The notes under the pieces are model-generated. The model searched no databases and was not told the origin of the DNA. It saw only the letters and a program-made list of their open reading frames with translations. Positions 15,730 through 23,816 of a stretch of DNA of 33,513 bases are shown here, piece after piece; within the stretch, counting starts at the first letter, position 1; every line of letters starts with the position of its first letter. This DNA is from Cytophagales bacterium. Lineage in GTDB: Bacteria > Bacteroidota > Bacteroidia > Cytophagales > Spirosomataceae. The translations under genes and the position numbers were made by a program. The stretch spans positions 1-33,513 of the forward strand of contig JAAFJE010000037.1 of assembly GCA_013298025.1 (NCBI GenBank), in the 5' to 3' direction.

Positions 15730-17236
15730 AAAGCAAATAGCCAAACAGCTTGATGAGTTTCATCGTCTTTGTGAAAGTATTAGGCAATCGACGTATGTGC
15801 CCAAGGACAAAAACGAAAACGACAAACAAGCTCGTATTAAGAAGCTCCTTACTAACTACGCCGATTTCGTTGAGTATTATTTTCCGCACTATGCAACCAC
15901 CAAGCCAGCAAAGTTTCATAAAGATGCTGCCAAGCGTGTTTTGAATGACAAAAAATATCGTGGTGCAGAAGTCTGGGCAAGGGGTCATGCAAAATCCGTA
16001 ACCTTCAATATATTAATACCGATGTGGCTTAAAGCCAAAGGTGAGCTTCGCACAATGGTATTAGTGGGCAAAAGTGAGGACAATGCAAAAGAACTTATCA
16101 GCGACTTACAAGCGGAATTAATGAGCAATCACCGCTATATTGCTGACTTTGGCGAGCAATTCAACTTTGGAGATTGGCAAGAAGGTAAATTTACGACAAA
16201 AGACGAAATTGCTTTTTTTGCTCGTGGGCGTGGTCAATCGCCTCGTGGACTTCGCAAAAAGCAATTTCGCCCTGACTATATCGTTTGTGACGACATCGAC
16301 GACGACGAACTTTGCGAAAACCCTAAGCGTGTTCGTAAGCTCGTCAAGTGGATTCTCGAAGCCCTATTTCCAACAATGGACATGGGGCGTGGCCGTTTTG
16401 TTATCGTTGGTAATTTGATAAGTAAAAATTCAGTAATGGCTGCAATGATGGCCAATACTGCAATGAAAGTAAGCCAAATTAATGCACGAGATAAGGATGG
16501 CAACCCAACTTGGAGCGAAAAATACACCAAAGAAGAACTTGACGATGTAGAACGCTTTCAAGGCTATATCTCATTCCAGAAGGAATACATGAATAACCCG
16601 ATACAAGAGGGTACAGTCTTTAAAAACGCTTGGATGAAATACAAGCCAATGGCACGCCTACAAGGATACGAAACCCTCGTAGCGTATTGTGACCCATCTT
16701 TCAAAGGCTCTTCAAAGAACGATTACAAAGCAATTGTATTGATTGGCAGAACCCGAACCGAGTTTCATATTATCCGTTGTTTTGCTCGACAATGCTCCGT
16801 TAGTGAGATGGTGAAATGGTACTTCGACTTGTGGGATTGGGTGACGGAAAAAGGAGCGGTTGCATCCTACTGGATTGAAGGCGTTTTTATGCAGCATGAT
16901 TTACTTTTTGATGCCTTTCAGCACGAAGGCCTTGCGCGAAAAAGACAATTACCGCTTAGACCCGACACAAGAGCAAAACCCGACAAGTTTCTTCGTATCG
17001 AATCATTATCAGCTTATTTTGAGCGTGGTGACTTTTACTGGAACGAAAGCAGACAAAACGACCCCGACGAAAAAACAGCTATGGAGCAAATGCTGGCAAT
17101 CGAAAAAGGCAGCTCAACTGCCGACGACTTCCCCGATGCACTCGAAGGAGCGGTTTACATCGCACATGAGCAGACTCGTAACCCTCATGAGCAAAAAACA
17201 AAATTTGTGAAGCGTACCCGAAAAAATGATTATTAA
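15710..17236 (+). CDS. Terminase large subunit (Mu gp28-like)
   Basis: This 508-aa protein has an ATPase domain with a Walker A variant ARGHAKSV (residues 90-97), a Walker B YIVCDDID (190-197) and a coupling segment VIVGNLIS (231-238). The C-terminal nuclease domain has Asp328 in AYCDPSFKGSSKNDY, Glu390 in YWIEGVF and Asp473/Asp476 in ADDFPDALEG, the three acidic positions of RNase H-like terminase nucleases. It pumps DNA into the prohead and makes the headful cut. It overlaps the small subunit gene upstream, and a gp36-like gene follows 13 bp after its stop. Confidence 0.9.
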   Translation: MLSQQDKKQIAKQLDEFHRLCESIRQSTYVPKDKNENDKQARIKKLLTNYADFVEYYFPHYATTKPAKFHKDAAKRVLNDKKYRGAEVWARGHAKSVTFNILIPMWLKAKGELRTMVLVGKSEDNAKELISDLQAELMSNHRYIADFGEQFNFGDWQEGKFTTKDEIAFFARGRGQSPRGLRKKQFRPDYIVCDDIDDDELCENPKRVRKLVKWILEALFPTMDMGRGRFVIVGNLISKNSVMAAMMANTAMKVSQINARDKDGNPTWSEKYTKEELDDVERFQGYISFQKEYMNNPIQEGTVFKNAWMKYKPMARLQGYETLVAYCDPSFKGSSKNDYKAIVLIGRTRTEFHIIRCFARQCSVSEMVKWYFDLWDWVTEKGAVASYWIEGVFMQHDLLFDAFQHEGLARKRQLPLRPDTRAKPDKFLRIESLSAYFERGDFYWNESRQNDPDEKTAMEQMLAIEKGSSTADDFPDALEGAVYIAHEQTRNPHEQKTKFVKRTRKNDY

Positions 17237-17249
17237 ACCTCACAGCACT

Positions 17250-17681
17250 ATGGCATTTTTAATAACAACAGACTTTGAAACACAAATAAAATTAGATGTG
17301 CTGGCAAAGGTAACAGACTCTGATAGTTCACTACTATTTGAGATGGAACTAGCAGCCATTGAGGAGATGAAATCATATCTATACCGGTACGATATAGACA
17401 AAATTTTCAATCAAAAGGGAAAAAGTAGGAATAGGTTATTGGTCATGTACTGTGTTGATATTATGCTATATCATTTACACAGCCGAATCAATCCAAGGCA
17501 AATCCCCGAACTTCGTTACGTCAGGTACGAATCTGCTAAAAAGTGGCTTGAAGGGCTATCTAAAGGCATTATTGTAACTACATTACCCAAAAAAGAAGAT
17601 GACAACGATGGGGATGGGGTGAGTGATACTTATGCTCAAGTTAAAATTTCTACATTTCCAAAACGCTCAAATAATTACTAA
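17250..17681 (+). CDS. Head-tail connector-like protein (Mu gp36 / DUF1320-like)
   Basis: I start this at the ATG at 17250, giving 143 aa from MAFLITTDFETQIK; an earlier in-frame ATG at 17226 overlaps the terminase end. The N-terminus, a helical middle with MYCVDIMLYHLHSRINPRQIPE and a segment RYESAKKWLEGLSKG resemble gp36-family (DUF1320) proteins, which complete the head-tail connector. In Mu this gene follows the capsid gene. Here it lies between terminase and portal, a local rearrangement. The portal ATG follows its stop by one base. Confidence 0.6.
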   Translation: MAFLITTDFETQIKLDVLAKVTDSDSSLLFEMELAAIEEMKSYLYRYDIDKIFNQKGKSRNRLLVMYCVDIMLYHLHSRINPRQIPELRYVRYESAKKWLEGLSKGIIVTTLPKKEDDNDGDGVSDTYAQVKISTFPKRSNNY

Positions 17682-17682
17682 A

Positions 17683-18861
17683 ATGGCCAAGAATACAAAA
17701 AAACAACCAGACCAATTAAACATTCTTACTCACAACATTAGAGTAATGAATCTTAATCGCACAAAGGTAGAGATAAAAACTTGGCGAAATGCTTTAGAAA
17801 TGGCCGAAACGCTGTTTATGCCATTTCGTGCAGATCTCTATCGAGTGTATCAAGAACTCTGGCTTGATGCTCATTTGCATGCAATCATACAAAAGCGTAT
17901 TCGCAACGTAAAAAACAAGAAGATTATCCTACGATCGTCTAATAAAGAGATAGACCCTCTAGTCAATAAGCAAATTGAAACCATGTGGTTTTATGACCTT
18001 ATCAATTTGATTATGGAAGGTCTATTTTGGGGGCATTCACTTATACAATTCGATACTGATGGATATAACATTAAAAGTGTAAAACTTATCCCTCGTCATT
18101 ACGTTCGACCCGAGCTTGGAATCATTTGCAAATCATCAATCTATGATAACGACGGAATACCATACAGAGAAGGAGATATTGCACCGTATCTTGTAGAGGT
18201 TAATTGGGACCTGGGATTGATGAATATTGCAGCCGCAAACACCATATACAAAAAATATGGTGTAATAGACTATGCTAATTTCGTTGAGATATTTGGTTCG
18301 CCTATCCGAGAGTTTCGATACGACAATAAAATCATGGGGGCAAAGGAAGAAGCTGACCAGCTTGCCGAAAAACAAGGTAATAGCTCTGCTGTATCATTAC
18401 CAAAAGACAGTGTAGAGCTTACACTTCATAAGGGAGCAGACGGCAATTCTGGAAACTTGCACGGTGGGTTTGTCGATATGCTCAAAGATGAACTTACTAT
18501 TTTAGTGCTCGGTCAAACCATGACAACCAAAGACGGCTCAAGCCGCTCGCAAGGCGAGGTACACCTAGAGGAGCAAGATGAGGTAACTAAAGATGACATG
18601 AAGCGAGTAATCTATTTCCTCAACGAAGTAGTAAAGCCAAAACTAATAGGCCTTGGAATTAAAATAGAAGATTGTGATTTTGAGTATCTACCAAACAAAA
18701 AATTACCTGTAAAAGAGCAAATCGACATTGCAAAAACACTTATAGATATTGGCTTACAAATTGATGATGATTATTTCTATGACCTTGCAGGGATTCCCAA
18801 ACCAAAAACAAATCAAAACACAATTGTAAAAAAAAAGTCTATTCATACGCACAAAGCATGA
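17683..18861 (+). CDS. Portal protein (Mu gp29-like, DUF935)
   Basis: The start is taken at the ATG at 17683 (MAKNTKKQPDQLN), giving 392 aa. The longer open frame from 17623 lies inside the gp36-like gene. The DUF935 pattern is clear: LWLDAHLHAIIQKRIRNVKN, NLIMEGLFWGHSLIQFD, KLIPRHYVRPELG, FVEIFGSPIREFRYDN, and VLGQTMTTKDGSSRSQGEVH near the end. The portal forms the dodecameric vertex through which DNA passes. The protein is somewhat shorter than Mu gp29 (about 510 aa). Its stop overlaps the next ATG (ATGA). Confidence 0.85.
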   Translation: MAKNTKKQPDQLNILTHNIRVMNLNRTKVEIKTWRNALEMAETLFMPFRADLYRVYQELWLDAHLHAIIQKRIRNVKNKKIILRSSNKEIDPLVNKQIETMWFYDLINLIMEGLFWGHSLIQFDTDGYNIKSVKLIPRHYVRPELGIICKSSIYDNDGIPYREGDIAPYLVEVNWDLGLMNIAAANTIYKKYGVIDYANFVEIFGSPIREFRYDNKIMGAKEEADQLAEKQGNSSAVSLPKDSVELTLHKGADGNSGNLHGGFVDMLKDELTILVLGQTMTTKDGSSRSQGEVHLEEQDEVTKDDMKRVIYFLNEVVKPKLIGLGIKIEDCDFEYLPNKKLPVKEQIDIAKTLIDIGLQIDDDYFYDLAGIPKPKTNQNTIVKKKSIHTHKA

Positions 18862-20003
18862 TTGATACATGTTGTACGCATGGATATGACGTAAAAAAAG
18901 GCATTGGAAAGGGTATTGTTGACTTTGCAACCAGCCTCCTGGGTAGAATATTTTCGGGCAAAGAAAAACGCATAATTATACCAGAAACAATGATAGAAAC
19001 AGCCACAACATTGTGGCAGTCGGCACAAGCCGAATGGGGTAAAACGGAAAACACAACTTATGCTTCCGATTCCGACAAATGGCTGTCTGGCGTACATCGC
19101 AACATTTATGCCTTTTCTGCTGCAAAATCTCACGCTCAGTTGCTTGAGCTTCGCAATGCTGTGTTCGATGTCAACGGCAAAACAAAAAGCTTTACAGAAT
19201 TTCGTGAGTCGGCAAGTAAAATACTTGATAAATACAATGAGCTTTGGCTCGAAACAGAGTATCAGGCTGTTGTTCGCTCTACAATAATGGCTCGGCAATG
19301 GCTCGACATCGAAAGAGATAAAGATATTTACCCATACTTAAAATACGTTACTGCTGGCGACGACCGTGTACGCCTTAGTCATCAACAACTAGATGGTAAA
19401 GTATTTCCTGTAGATTCGCCCTTTTGGAAGTTATACTATCCACCCAACGGCTGGCTTTGCCGTTGTACGGTAAAAAAGCTCAAGCAAACCGATGAGATAA
19501 GTGATCTTGATGCAATAATGAAAATAGCCGATGAATCAACGCCTGATTATTGGAAAAAAAACGTAGGGATAAGTGATATTTTCGACAAAAAAAATACAAC
19601 CTACTTCGACAACTTCCCGAAACGACCGCTCGAAGCCGTTGCCGACTATGGTATGCAGCCAGCGAGCCGAATCGCCAAGCGTGCCAATTTACCCGAACTT
19701 ACCGCCGAAGCCGTGAGCGTTGAGGAGCAAAGCCGAATAAGCACACTAACCGATTACGATGGTTTAAAAGTCATTAAAAAGCCTTTTAACACCAATAAAA
19801 CCCTCCTTAAATACTTTGATGAGACGGTTCAAAGCCCTGACGAAGTTTGGACAAACAATGACCAAAAGATTTATGCAAAGTTTTACAAAACCGATGTTTT
19901 GGTGATAATTACCGACCTCGAAGGTAATACCCTTGCACTCGAAGCCATGAGCTACGATACAATTGAACAATACAGAAAAGGCATTTTAAATTTTAAGAGA
20001 TGA
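18858..20003 (+). CDS. F-like minor head protein with C-terminal PBECR-like nuclease domain
   Basis: This 381-aa protein has two parts. About residues 110-210 are the Mu F / SPP1 gp7-type minor head domain, with GDDRVRLSHQQLDGKVFPVD, then PPNGWLCRCTV with the usual Cys pair. About residues 305-378 resemble the PBECR group (phage Barnase-EndoU-ColicinE5/D-RelE-like nuclease domain): QSPDEVWTNNDQKIYAKFYK followed by VLVIITDLEGNTLALEAM. Such domains are found fused to phage head proteins and are thought to be RNases ejected with the DNA. The F part helps start head assembly. The gene overlaps portal and gpG genes by ATGA junctions. The nuclease role is inferred from the family. Confidence 0.8.
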   Translation: MIDTCCTHGYDVKKGIGKGIVDFATSLLGRIFSGKEKRIIIPETMIETATTLWQSAQAEWGKTENTTYASDSDKWLSGVHRNIYAFSAAKSHAQLLELRNAVFDVNGKTKSFTEFRESASKILDKYNELWLETEYQAVVRSTIMARQWLDIERDKDIYPYLKYVTAGDDRVRLSHQQLDGKVFPVDSPFWKLYYPPNGWLCRCTVKKLKQTDEISDLDAIMKIADESTPDYWKKNVGISDIFDKKNTTYFDNFPKRPLEAVADYGMQPASRIAKRANLPELTAEAVSVEEQSRISTLTDYDGLKVIKKPFNTNKTLLKYFDETVQSPDEVWTNNDQKIYAKFYKTDVLVIITDLEGNTLALEAMSYDTIEQYRKGILNFKR

Positions 20004-20551
20004 GCCGTAGCAGATTCATAATAGAAGACCTTGAGGTTTTGAAAAGAAATATCGCTCAATTGCCCCGTATTTTAGGCAATGAAACAGTCGATTTTTTCAA
20101 AGAAAATATAGACAAACAAACCGATATACACGGAAAGCCGTATGAAGGTCGCCGTTTTACAACAGCCAAACAAGCCCCAAAAAAAATCTTAAAAGACCGA
20201 CACAATCTATATGACTCAATCAAGATTTTGAGCATAACACCTAATGAGATTATTGTCGGAATAAATGACGATGAAGTACCATACGCAGAGGCACATAACG
20301 AAGGCGCCACAATAGAAATAACAGATAAGATGCGTAAATACTTTTGGGCCATGCACTATAAGCTAAAAGGCAGCAAAGAAGACGAAAGCAATTTCTATAA
20401 AAATTTAGCTTTGAAGAAAACAGCTATTAAAATTCCACAAAGGCAATTTATGGGTGATAGCCCTGAGCTTGATAAAAGGCTTGAGGCGGAAATCATAAAA
20501 GCCATAAGTGTTGAAGTTGTTGCAAAAAAACCTTGGTGGAAATTTTGGTAA
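20000..20551 (+). CDS. Virion morphogenesis / tail completion protein (Mu gpG-like)
   Basis: This 183-aa protein has the gpG/gpS pattern: N-terminal helix, FKENIDKQTDIHGKPYEGRR, KILKDRHNLYDSIKI, IIVGINDDEVPYAEAHNEG and the closing PQRQFMGDSP. The same order is typical of the phage virion morphogenesis family, which joins tail to head. It ends with a Trp-rich tail (KKPWWKFW). It starts within the stop of the F-like gene and is the last gene of the plus-strand head block. Confidence 0.85.
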   Translation: MSRSRFIIEDLEVLKRNIAQLPRILGNETVDFFKENIDKQTDIHGKPYEGRRFTTAKQAPKKILKDRHNLYDSIKILSITPNEIIVGINDDEVPYAEAHNEGATIEITDKMRKYFWAMHYKLKGSKEDESNFYKNLALKKTAIKIPQRQFMGDSPELDKRLEAEIIKAISVEVVAKKPWWKFW

Positions 20552-20554
20552 TAA

Positions 20555-20579
20555 AACAGGGGTTTTTACGCTATTTTTG
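20555..20579 (+). promoter_or_regulatory. Candidate promoter element and 17-bp repeat after the head block
   Basis: TATTTTTG at 20572-20579 fits the Bacteroidota -7 box TAnnTTTG. A TTTG at 20544-20547 lies 24 bp upstream, longer than the usual 19-21. Just before the box is the 17-mer AACAGGGGTTTTTACGC (20555-20571), which recurs exactly at 24370-24386. This promoter would serve the next gene. Confidence 0.4.
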
Positions 20580-20626
20580 TATATACAATTTTATTAGTTT
20601 TACGGCTCACATAGAACCTTGGTGTT

Positions 20627-21055
20627 ATGAATCTAAAAAGTAAAATAATTGTAGCCGTTTTGGCTGTTGGTGTATTGGGGTATATCGGACAACTCATTGA
20701 AGGAACACAAGAATCGCCCAAAGCAAAATCATCAAACTGTAATATACAATTTGATGATTTTGCCATTAGGGGAGAAGGAGAAGGCTTAAAGTACTTATAT
20801 GTAAAAGTGAGCAATTATAACAAAAATGATTCTACCTGTAAGCAAGCCATGTATGAACACTTCAAAACAAAGAAAGCTATTTTCAAAACAGCTATTTGTG
20901 TCAACTACTTAGACAATATTGACTTTGACCCACCCAAAAATGGCCTAACATTTGGAAATGAAACGATCCAAAACAAAGTAATTGCTCAAATAGTCAATTT
21001 AAAAACAGGTAAAGAAATTTTTGATTACGACCCATTCGACACAGGAAAATACTAA
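20627..21055 (+). CDS. Membrane-anchored protein of unknown function, possible moron
   Basis: This 142-aa protein has an N-terminal membrane anchor (residues 6-24, IIVAVLAVGVLGYIG) without a lipobox, then a soluble domain with two pairs of spaced Cys (38, 66, 80, 81-type spacing approximate) and strands such as LKYLYVKVSNYNK. It is set off from the head genes by 75 bp with its own candidate promoter and is followed by a strong terminator, so it looks like an independent transcription unit. Extra genes of this kind often alter the lysogen envelope or exclude other phages. I do not recognise the family. Confidence 0.55.
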   Translation: MNLKSKIIVAVLAVGVLGYIGQLIEGTQESPKAKSSNCNIQFDDFAIRGEGEGLKYLYVKVSNYNKNDSTCKQAMYEHFKTKKAIFKTAICVNYLDNIDFDPPKNGLTFGNETIQNKVIAQIVNLKTGKEIFDYDPFDTGKY

Positions 21056-21087
21056 AAAAAGCCTCTGAAATTTCAGAGGCTTTTTTT
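21054..21087. terminator. Bidirectional Rho-independent terminator
   Basis: The hairpin GCCTCTGAAATTTCAGAGGC (21061-21080) is a perfect 10-bp inverted repeat flanked by A7 before and T7 after. It can stop transcription from the plus-strand gene ending at 21055 and from the minus-strand fibre gene ending at 21092. Confidence 0.9.
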
Positions 21088-21091
21088 AGAC

Positions 21092-22795
21092 TTATACTAT
21101 TTTTTGACTTAAAAGTTTCGTATATATGTCACATAGGCGGGTAAGTGTTTTGCCCGACGTGTCCGTAAAGGGGTGAATGCCGTCAGGGCAATAATATCTT
21201 AGCCTAGTCATATCTTCATTAAGGTTTTGACCGCTTGGAATATACAAGTTCCAAGGTGATTGATTCCATTTTGCGTTACTTCCTAATATTTTTTCTTGAG
21301 AAAAACCTGTATAATTCCACATATCCAAAATTGGAATATTGTAGCGGTCTGCGATTGATTGTTGTGCAATCGTAACACGCCTAAAAAGAGTGTTTTCATA
21401 GTGCCCTACAATAAAAATTTTCGCATAAGGCTTGTATGAAAGAATCAAATCTATCAAATAGTTCATTGCACCTATGTAAGTACGTCTATCGTTTCTAACA
21501 ACAGGATTAGCTAAAAATTGAGCATCTGTATCACTAGATAAATTATCGTTTCTGCCGTGGTCTATAGCCCAATAATTTGGTTCTGGTAGCCTGCCATCTA
21601 GGTAAGGTAAAACTTTGTTTTCAAAGCTACAAGATATAATCTTGTCGATCTGGGCTTGAGTTAGGCTTACAGGTTTATTAGCTAAGTTCAGGTTTGCCCA
21701 ATTGCTAATCATGTTTCTCTTTTCACTATCAGTGTGCATTAATGAATATGCTACGTTTTCCCACGCTAAACCATCTATTGTGCCATCTTGCCGTGAAATC
21801 CTCATCATGGACGAGCCTACGGCAAGATTAATGCCAGTACCCCCAAGTCGAGCCGGCCCTACGGTTGGGTACAAGCTCCCTTCAGGGATAGACGTGCCTA
21901 AGTGCAGAACTGTTAATCCTAATAATATTTTAAGTTGGTTTTCTATATTAGTTATTCTTTGTCGCTCTACTTCTAATTGCTGTATAGATACAGCCTTTGT
22001 GAATGTTCCAATCTTATATACACTATAGTTATTTACCTTCAGGCAGTTAAGAATCATCTTTGTAGCTGTACTAGGAATTGTAAGCATAAAGTTGCTTACG
22101 TAGTCAACTACTCCATCGGGAACGACTCTTTCCCAGCCAACCGCTTGATTACTTGCATTAAGATATACTATTGCAGGCATAGCAGAGCCTCCGATTACTG
22201 TCGAAACTCTAAGATTGTCAGTATTTGCAATATTGTATATTGCATATTTTCTTTTGCTATTGTTTTGTATTGTTCCGTTTGCAAAATAATATTTATCATT
22301 TTCTGCTAATGTAGGGGTCTGAATAAGAAATTCACTTAATATGTTTTGTAGATAATCAAACATATTTTGTTTTTTTCTTAGGATTATACCCCCGAAATTA
22401 ATTAACCCATTCACTACATAATATGCACAACTTTGTGGGGGGATAATTTGTTGATTCACCAAAGGGTCAGTGTAACCATTCCGACCCTGAAACAGTCTTC
22501 CAATAACTGAGTTATCGTTGTTAAAAAAAATTACGGCAAACATTGCCTCGCCCCCGATTGTAGTAGTGATAAAATGTTGTGTTGTTGCGGTATCGTTAAC
22601 TATAATAGCATAGCAACGTGATGAATTTCCAGTAATAGTACCATTTCCCAAATAGTAAAAAAAATTGGCAATCTGAATCTCAAACGGGTTTAAGCGCTCA
22701 ATATTTTCTACTAGCGATTTGTGTTTATTAGAAAAATCATTTGCACTTAAACCTTGCCCGAATTTGCCACGTAATTTATCATCTAAAATACTCAT
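21092..22795 (-). CDS. Tail fibre with duplicated module and C-terminal SGNH hydrolase domain
   Basis: This 567-aa protein begins with a fibre-type helix. Two related modules follow: residues 48-103 (LGNGTITGNSSRCYAI, GGEAMFAVIFFNNDNSVIG) and 169-223 (FANGTIQNNSKRKYAI, GGSAMPAIVYLNASNQAVG). A coiled-coil linker spans about 268-293. The C-terminus is an SGNH/GDSL-type esterase: Ser302 in LHLGTSIPEG, Gly327 in LAVGSSM, HGRND (413-417) and the Asp538/His541 pair in PDGIHP. SGNH domains on phage tails usually deacetylate surface polysaccharide. It lies 3 bp after the BppU-like gene and away from the other fibres. Confidence 0.75.
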   Translation of the reverse strand: MSILDDKLRGKFGQGLSANDFSNKHKSLVENIERLNPFEIQIANFFYYLGNGTITGNSSRCYAIIVNDTATTQHFITTTIGGEAMFAVIFFNNDNSVIGRLFQGRNGYTDPLVNQQIIPPQSCAYYVVNGLINFGGIILRKKQNMFDYLQNILSEFLIQTPTLAENDKYYFANGTIQNNSKRKYAIYNIANTDNLRVSTVIGGSAMPAIVYLNASNQAVGWERVVPDGVVDYVSNFMLTIPSTATKMILNCLKVNNYSVYKIGTFTKAVSIQQLEVERQRITNIENQLKILLGLTVLHLGTSIPEGSLYPTVGPARLGGTGINLAVGSSMMRISRQDGTIDGLAWENVAYSLMHTDSEKRNMISNWANLNLANKPVSLTQAQIDKIISCSFENKVLPYLDGRLPEPNYWAIDHGRNDNLSSDTDAQFLANPVVRNDRRTYIGAMNYLIDLILSYKPYAKIFIVGHYENTLFRRVTIAQQSIADRYNIPILDMWNYTGFSQEKILGSNAKWNQSPWNLYIPSGQNLNEDMTRLRYYCPDGIHPFTDTSGKTLTRLCDIYTKLLSQKIV

Positions 22796-22798
22796 AAT

Positions 22799-23698
22799 TT
22801 AAAATGTAAAATTTTGAACAACTTCGATTCCGTTAAAAAAATACATATTTGCTCCTCCCCACGTTTCGTCAAAAAAAACAATTATTTGCTTCATCCTTGT
22901 AAAAAAACCACCCTCAAGGCATTGTTGTAGTTTAGCATAATTTAGCACGTAATATGCGTTCAAGTCCTCTGCAAAATCAACTGCAGCATACCCATTACCA
23001 GACCATTTCTGTAGCGAATTATTTGTTAGATATAGCGTTTGTGCGTTGCCCTGTGTTGGCAGTGGTGTACCCGTAAAAAGCGTAAAACAAATAGCCAAAT
23101 TTGTTATTGTAGTAGCTGCTTCAACTGCCTCGGCTCTTGATGCGTTTGCCTGTGTTGCTGCTTCAACTGCCTCGGCTCTCGATGCGTTTGCCTGTGTTGC
23201 TGCTTCAACTGCCTCATTTTGCTTATTAAGCCAATCTTCCAATGTGCCTTCAAATCCACCTATTACAGCCAACTCATAAGCACTAAACCCACGATAAATG
23301 TTTGCAAGAACTAAATTTGAACTAATCGAGTTTGATGTAATTTCAATCTCAAGAGTAGCATTCACAACCTCGCTGGTAGCCGCATTTGAAAAACCATTTG
23401 ACGATTCAACTACCTGAAGAATATATGCGTTTTCATCTGTCTTTTTCACCCCAGCTTCCTCTGTATCAATCGCAACAATGATAGACTGTGAGCCTATCAT
23501 TTGCATGGTGTCGGAGCTTTTTAGGGCAATTTTATACACATTACCATCTTGTAGTAGTGTGTCGTCGTCAGAAGAAAATATCTTCTCTCCAATCCTAACT
23601 ACAACACTTCTGATTGTTAGAGCTGTCACAATGCTTATACCAAGCGTTAGCGATTCGCCACCTTTAATTAGTGTTTTCATTTTCATACAAAAAATCAT
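22799..23698 (-). CDS. BppU-like fibre protein with tandem 14-residue repeats
   Basis: This 299-aa protein starts near MKTLIKGGESLTLG; ATG codons at 23698, 23686 and 23680 are all possible. Residues about 5-130 resemble the BppU N-terminal baseplate attachment domain of Siphoviridae. Then comes the fibre linker motif GFSAYELAVIGGFEGTLEDWL (in parts), common in phage fibres. It is followed by 2.4 copies of a 14-residue repeat (AVEAATQANASRAE), likely a coiled coil. The C-terminal domain is unknown. It probably carries or assists the SGNH fibre encoded next. A candidate operator and promoter lie directly upstream. Confidence 0.65.
   Translation of the reverse strand: MIFCMKMKTLIKGGESLTLGISIVTALTIRSVVVRIGEKIFSSDDDTLLQDGNVYKIALKSSDTMQMIGSQSIIVAIDTEEAGVKKTDENAYILQVVESSNGFSNAATSEVVNATLEIEITSNSISSNLVLANIYRGFSAYELAVIGGFEGTLEDWLNKQNEAVEAATQANASRAEAVEAATQANASRAEAVEAATTITNLAICFTLFTGTPLPTQGNAQTLYLTNNSLQKWSGNGYAAVDFAEDLNAYYVLNYAKLQQCLEGGFFTRMKQIIVFFDETWGGANMYFFNGIEVVQNFTF
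23115..23215 (-). repeat. 42-bp tandem repeat, 2.4 copies, in the BppU-like fibre gene
   Basis: Units start at 23115, 23157 and 23199 (partial) and begin GCTGCTTCAACTGCCTC. The first two differ by one base. They encode the AVEAATQANASRAE repeats, so copy-number change would lengthen or shorten the fibre shaft by 14 residues. Confidence 0.9.
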
Positions 23699-23762
23699 TT
23701 AAAACAATGTAAATATAGTATTTATTGTTTTAAACAATGTAATCTAACTACTTATATAATAC
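23699..23762 (-). promoter_or_regulatory. Candidate operator and promoter for the second fibre unit
   Basis: AAAACAATGTAA at 23701, TTTATTGTTT at 23721 and AAACAATGTAAT at 23732 form a cluster of related boxes. On the minus strand, TATATTTA (23710-23717 region) preceded by TTG about 17-20 bp upstream is a weak -7/-33 pair. The same boxes occur at 24286-24327 and 29703-29777, so all three sites may bind the phage repressor. Confidence 0.5.
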
Positions 23763-23805
23763 AAACGCCCTCTGGCGTTATGCTCAGAGGGCGTTTGGGG
23801 TCAAT
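23763..23805 (-). terminator. Terminator hairpin, copy 1 of a 43-bp direct repeat
   Basis: AAACGCCCTCTG and CAGAGGGCGTTT form a perfect 12-bp stem with a 10-nt loop. It lies 11 bp after the stop of the Rha-like gene. On the minus strand only TTT follows the stem, so termination may be partial. The whole 43 bp, including the GGGGTCAAT side, is repeated exactly at 24392-24434. Confidence 0.75.
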
Positions 23806-23816
23806 ACGGTGTATGC

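Noticed and set aside
23115-23215. CRISPR-like direct repeats
   Set aside because: The repeats are head to tail without spacers, in frame inside a fibre gene.
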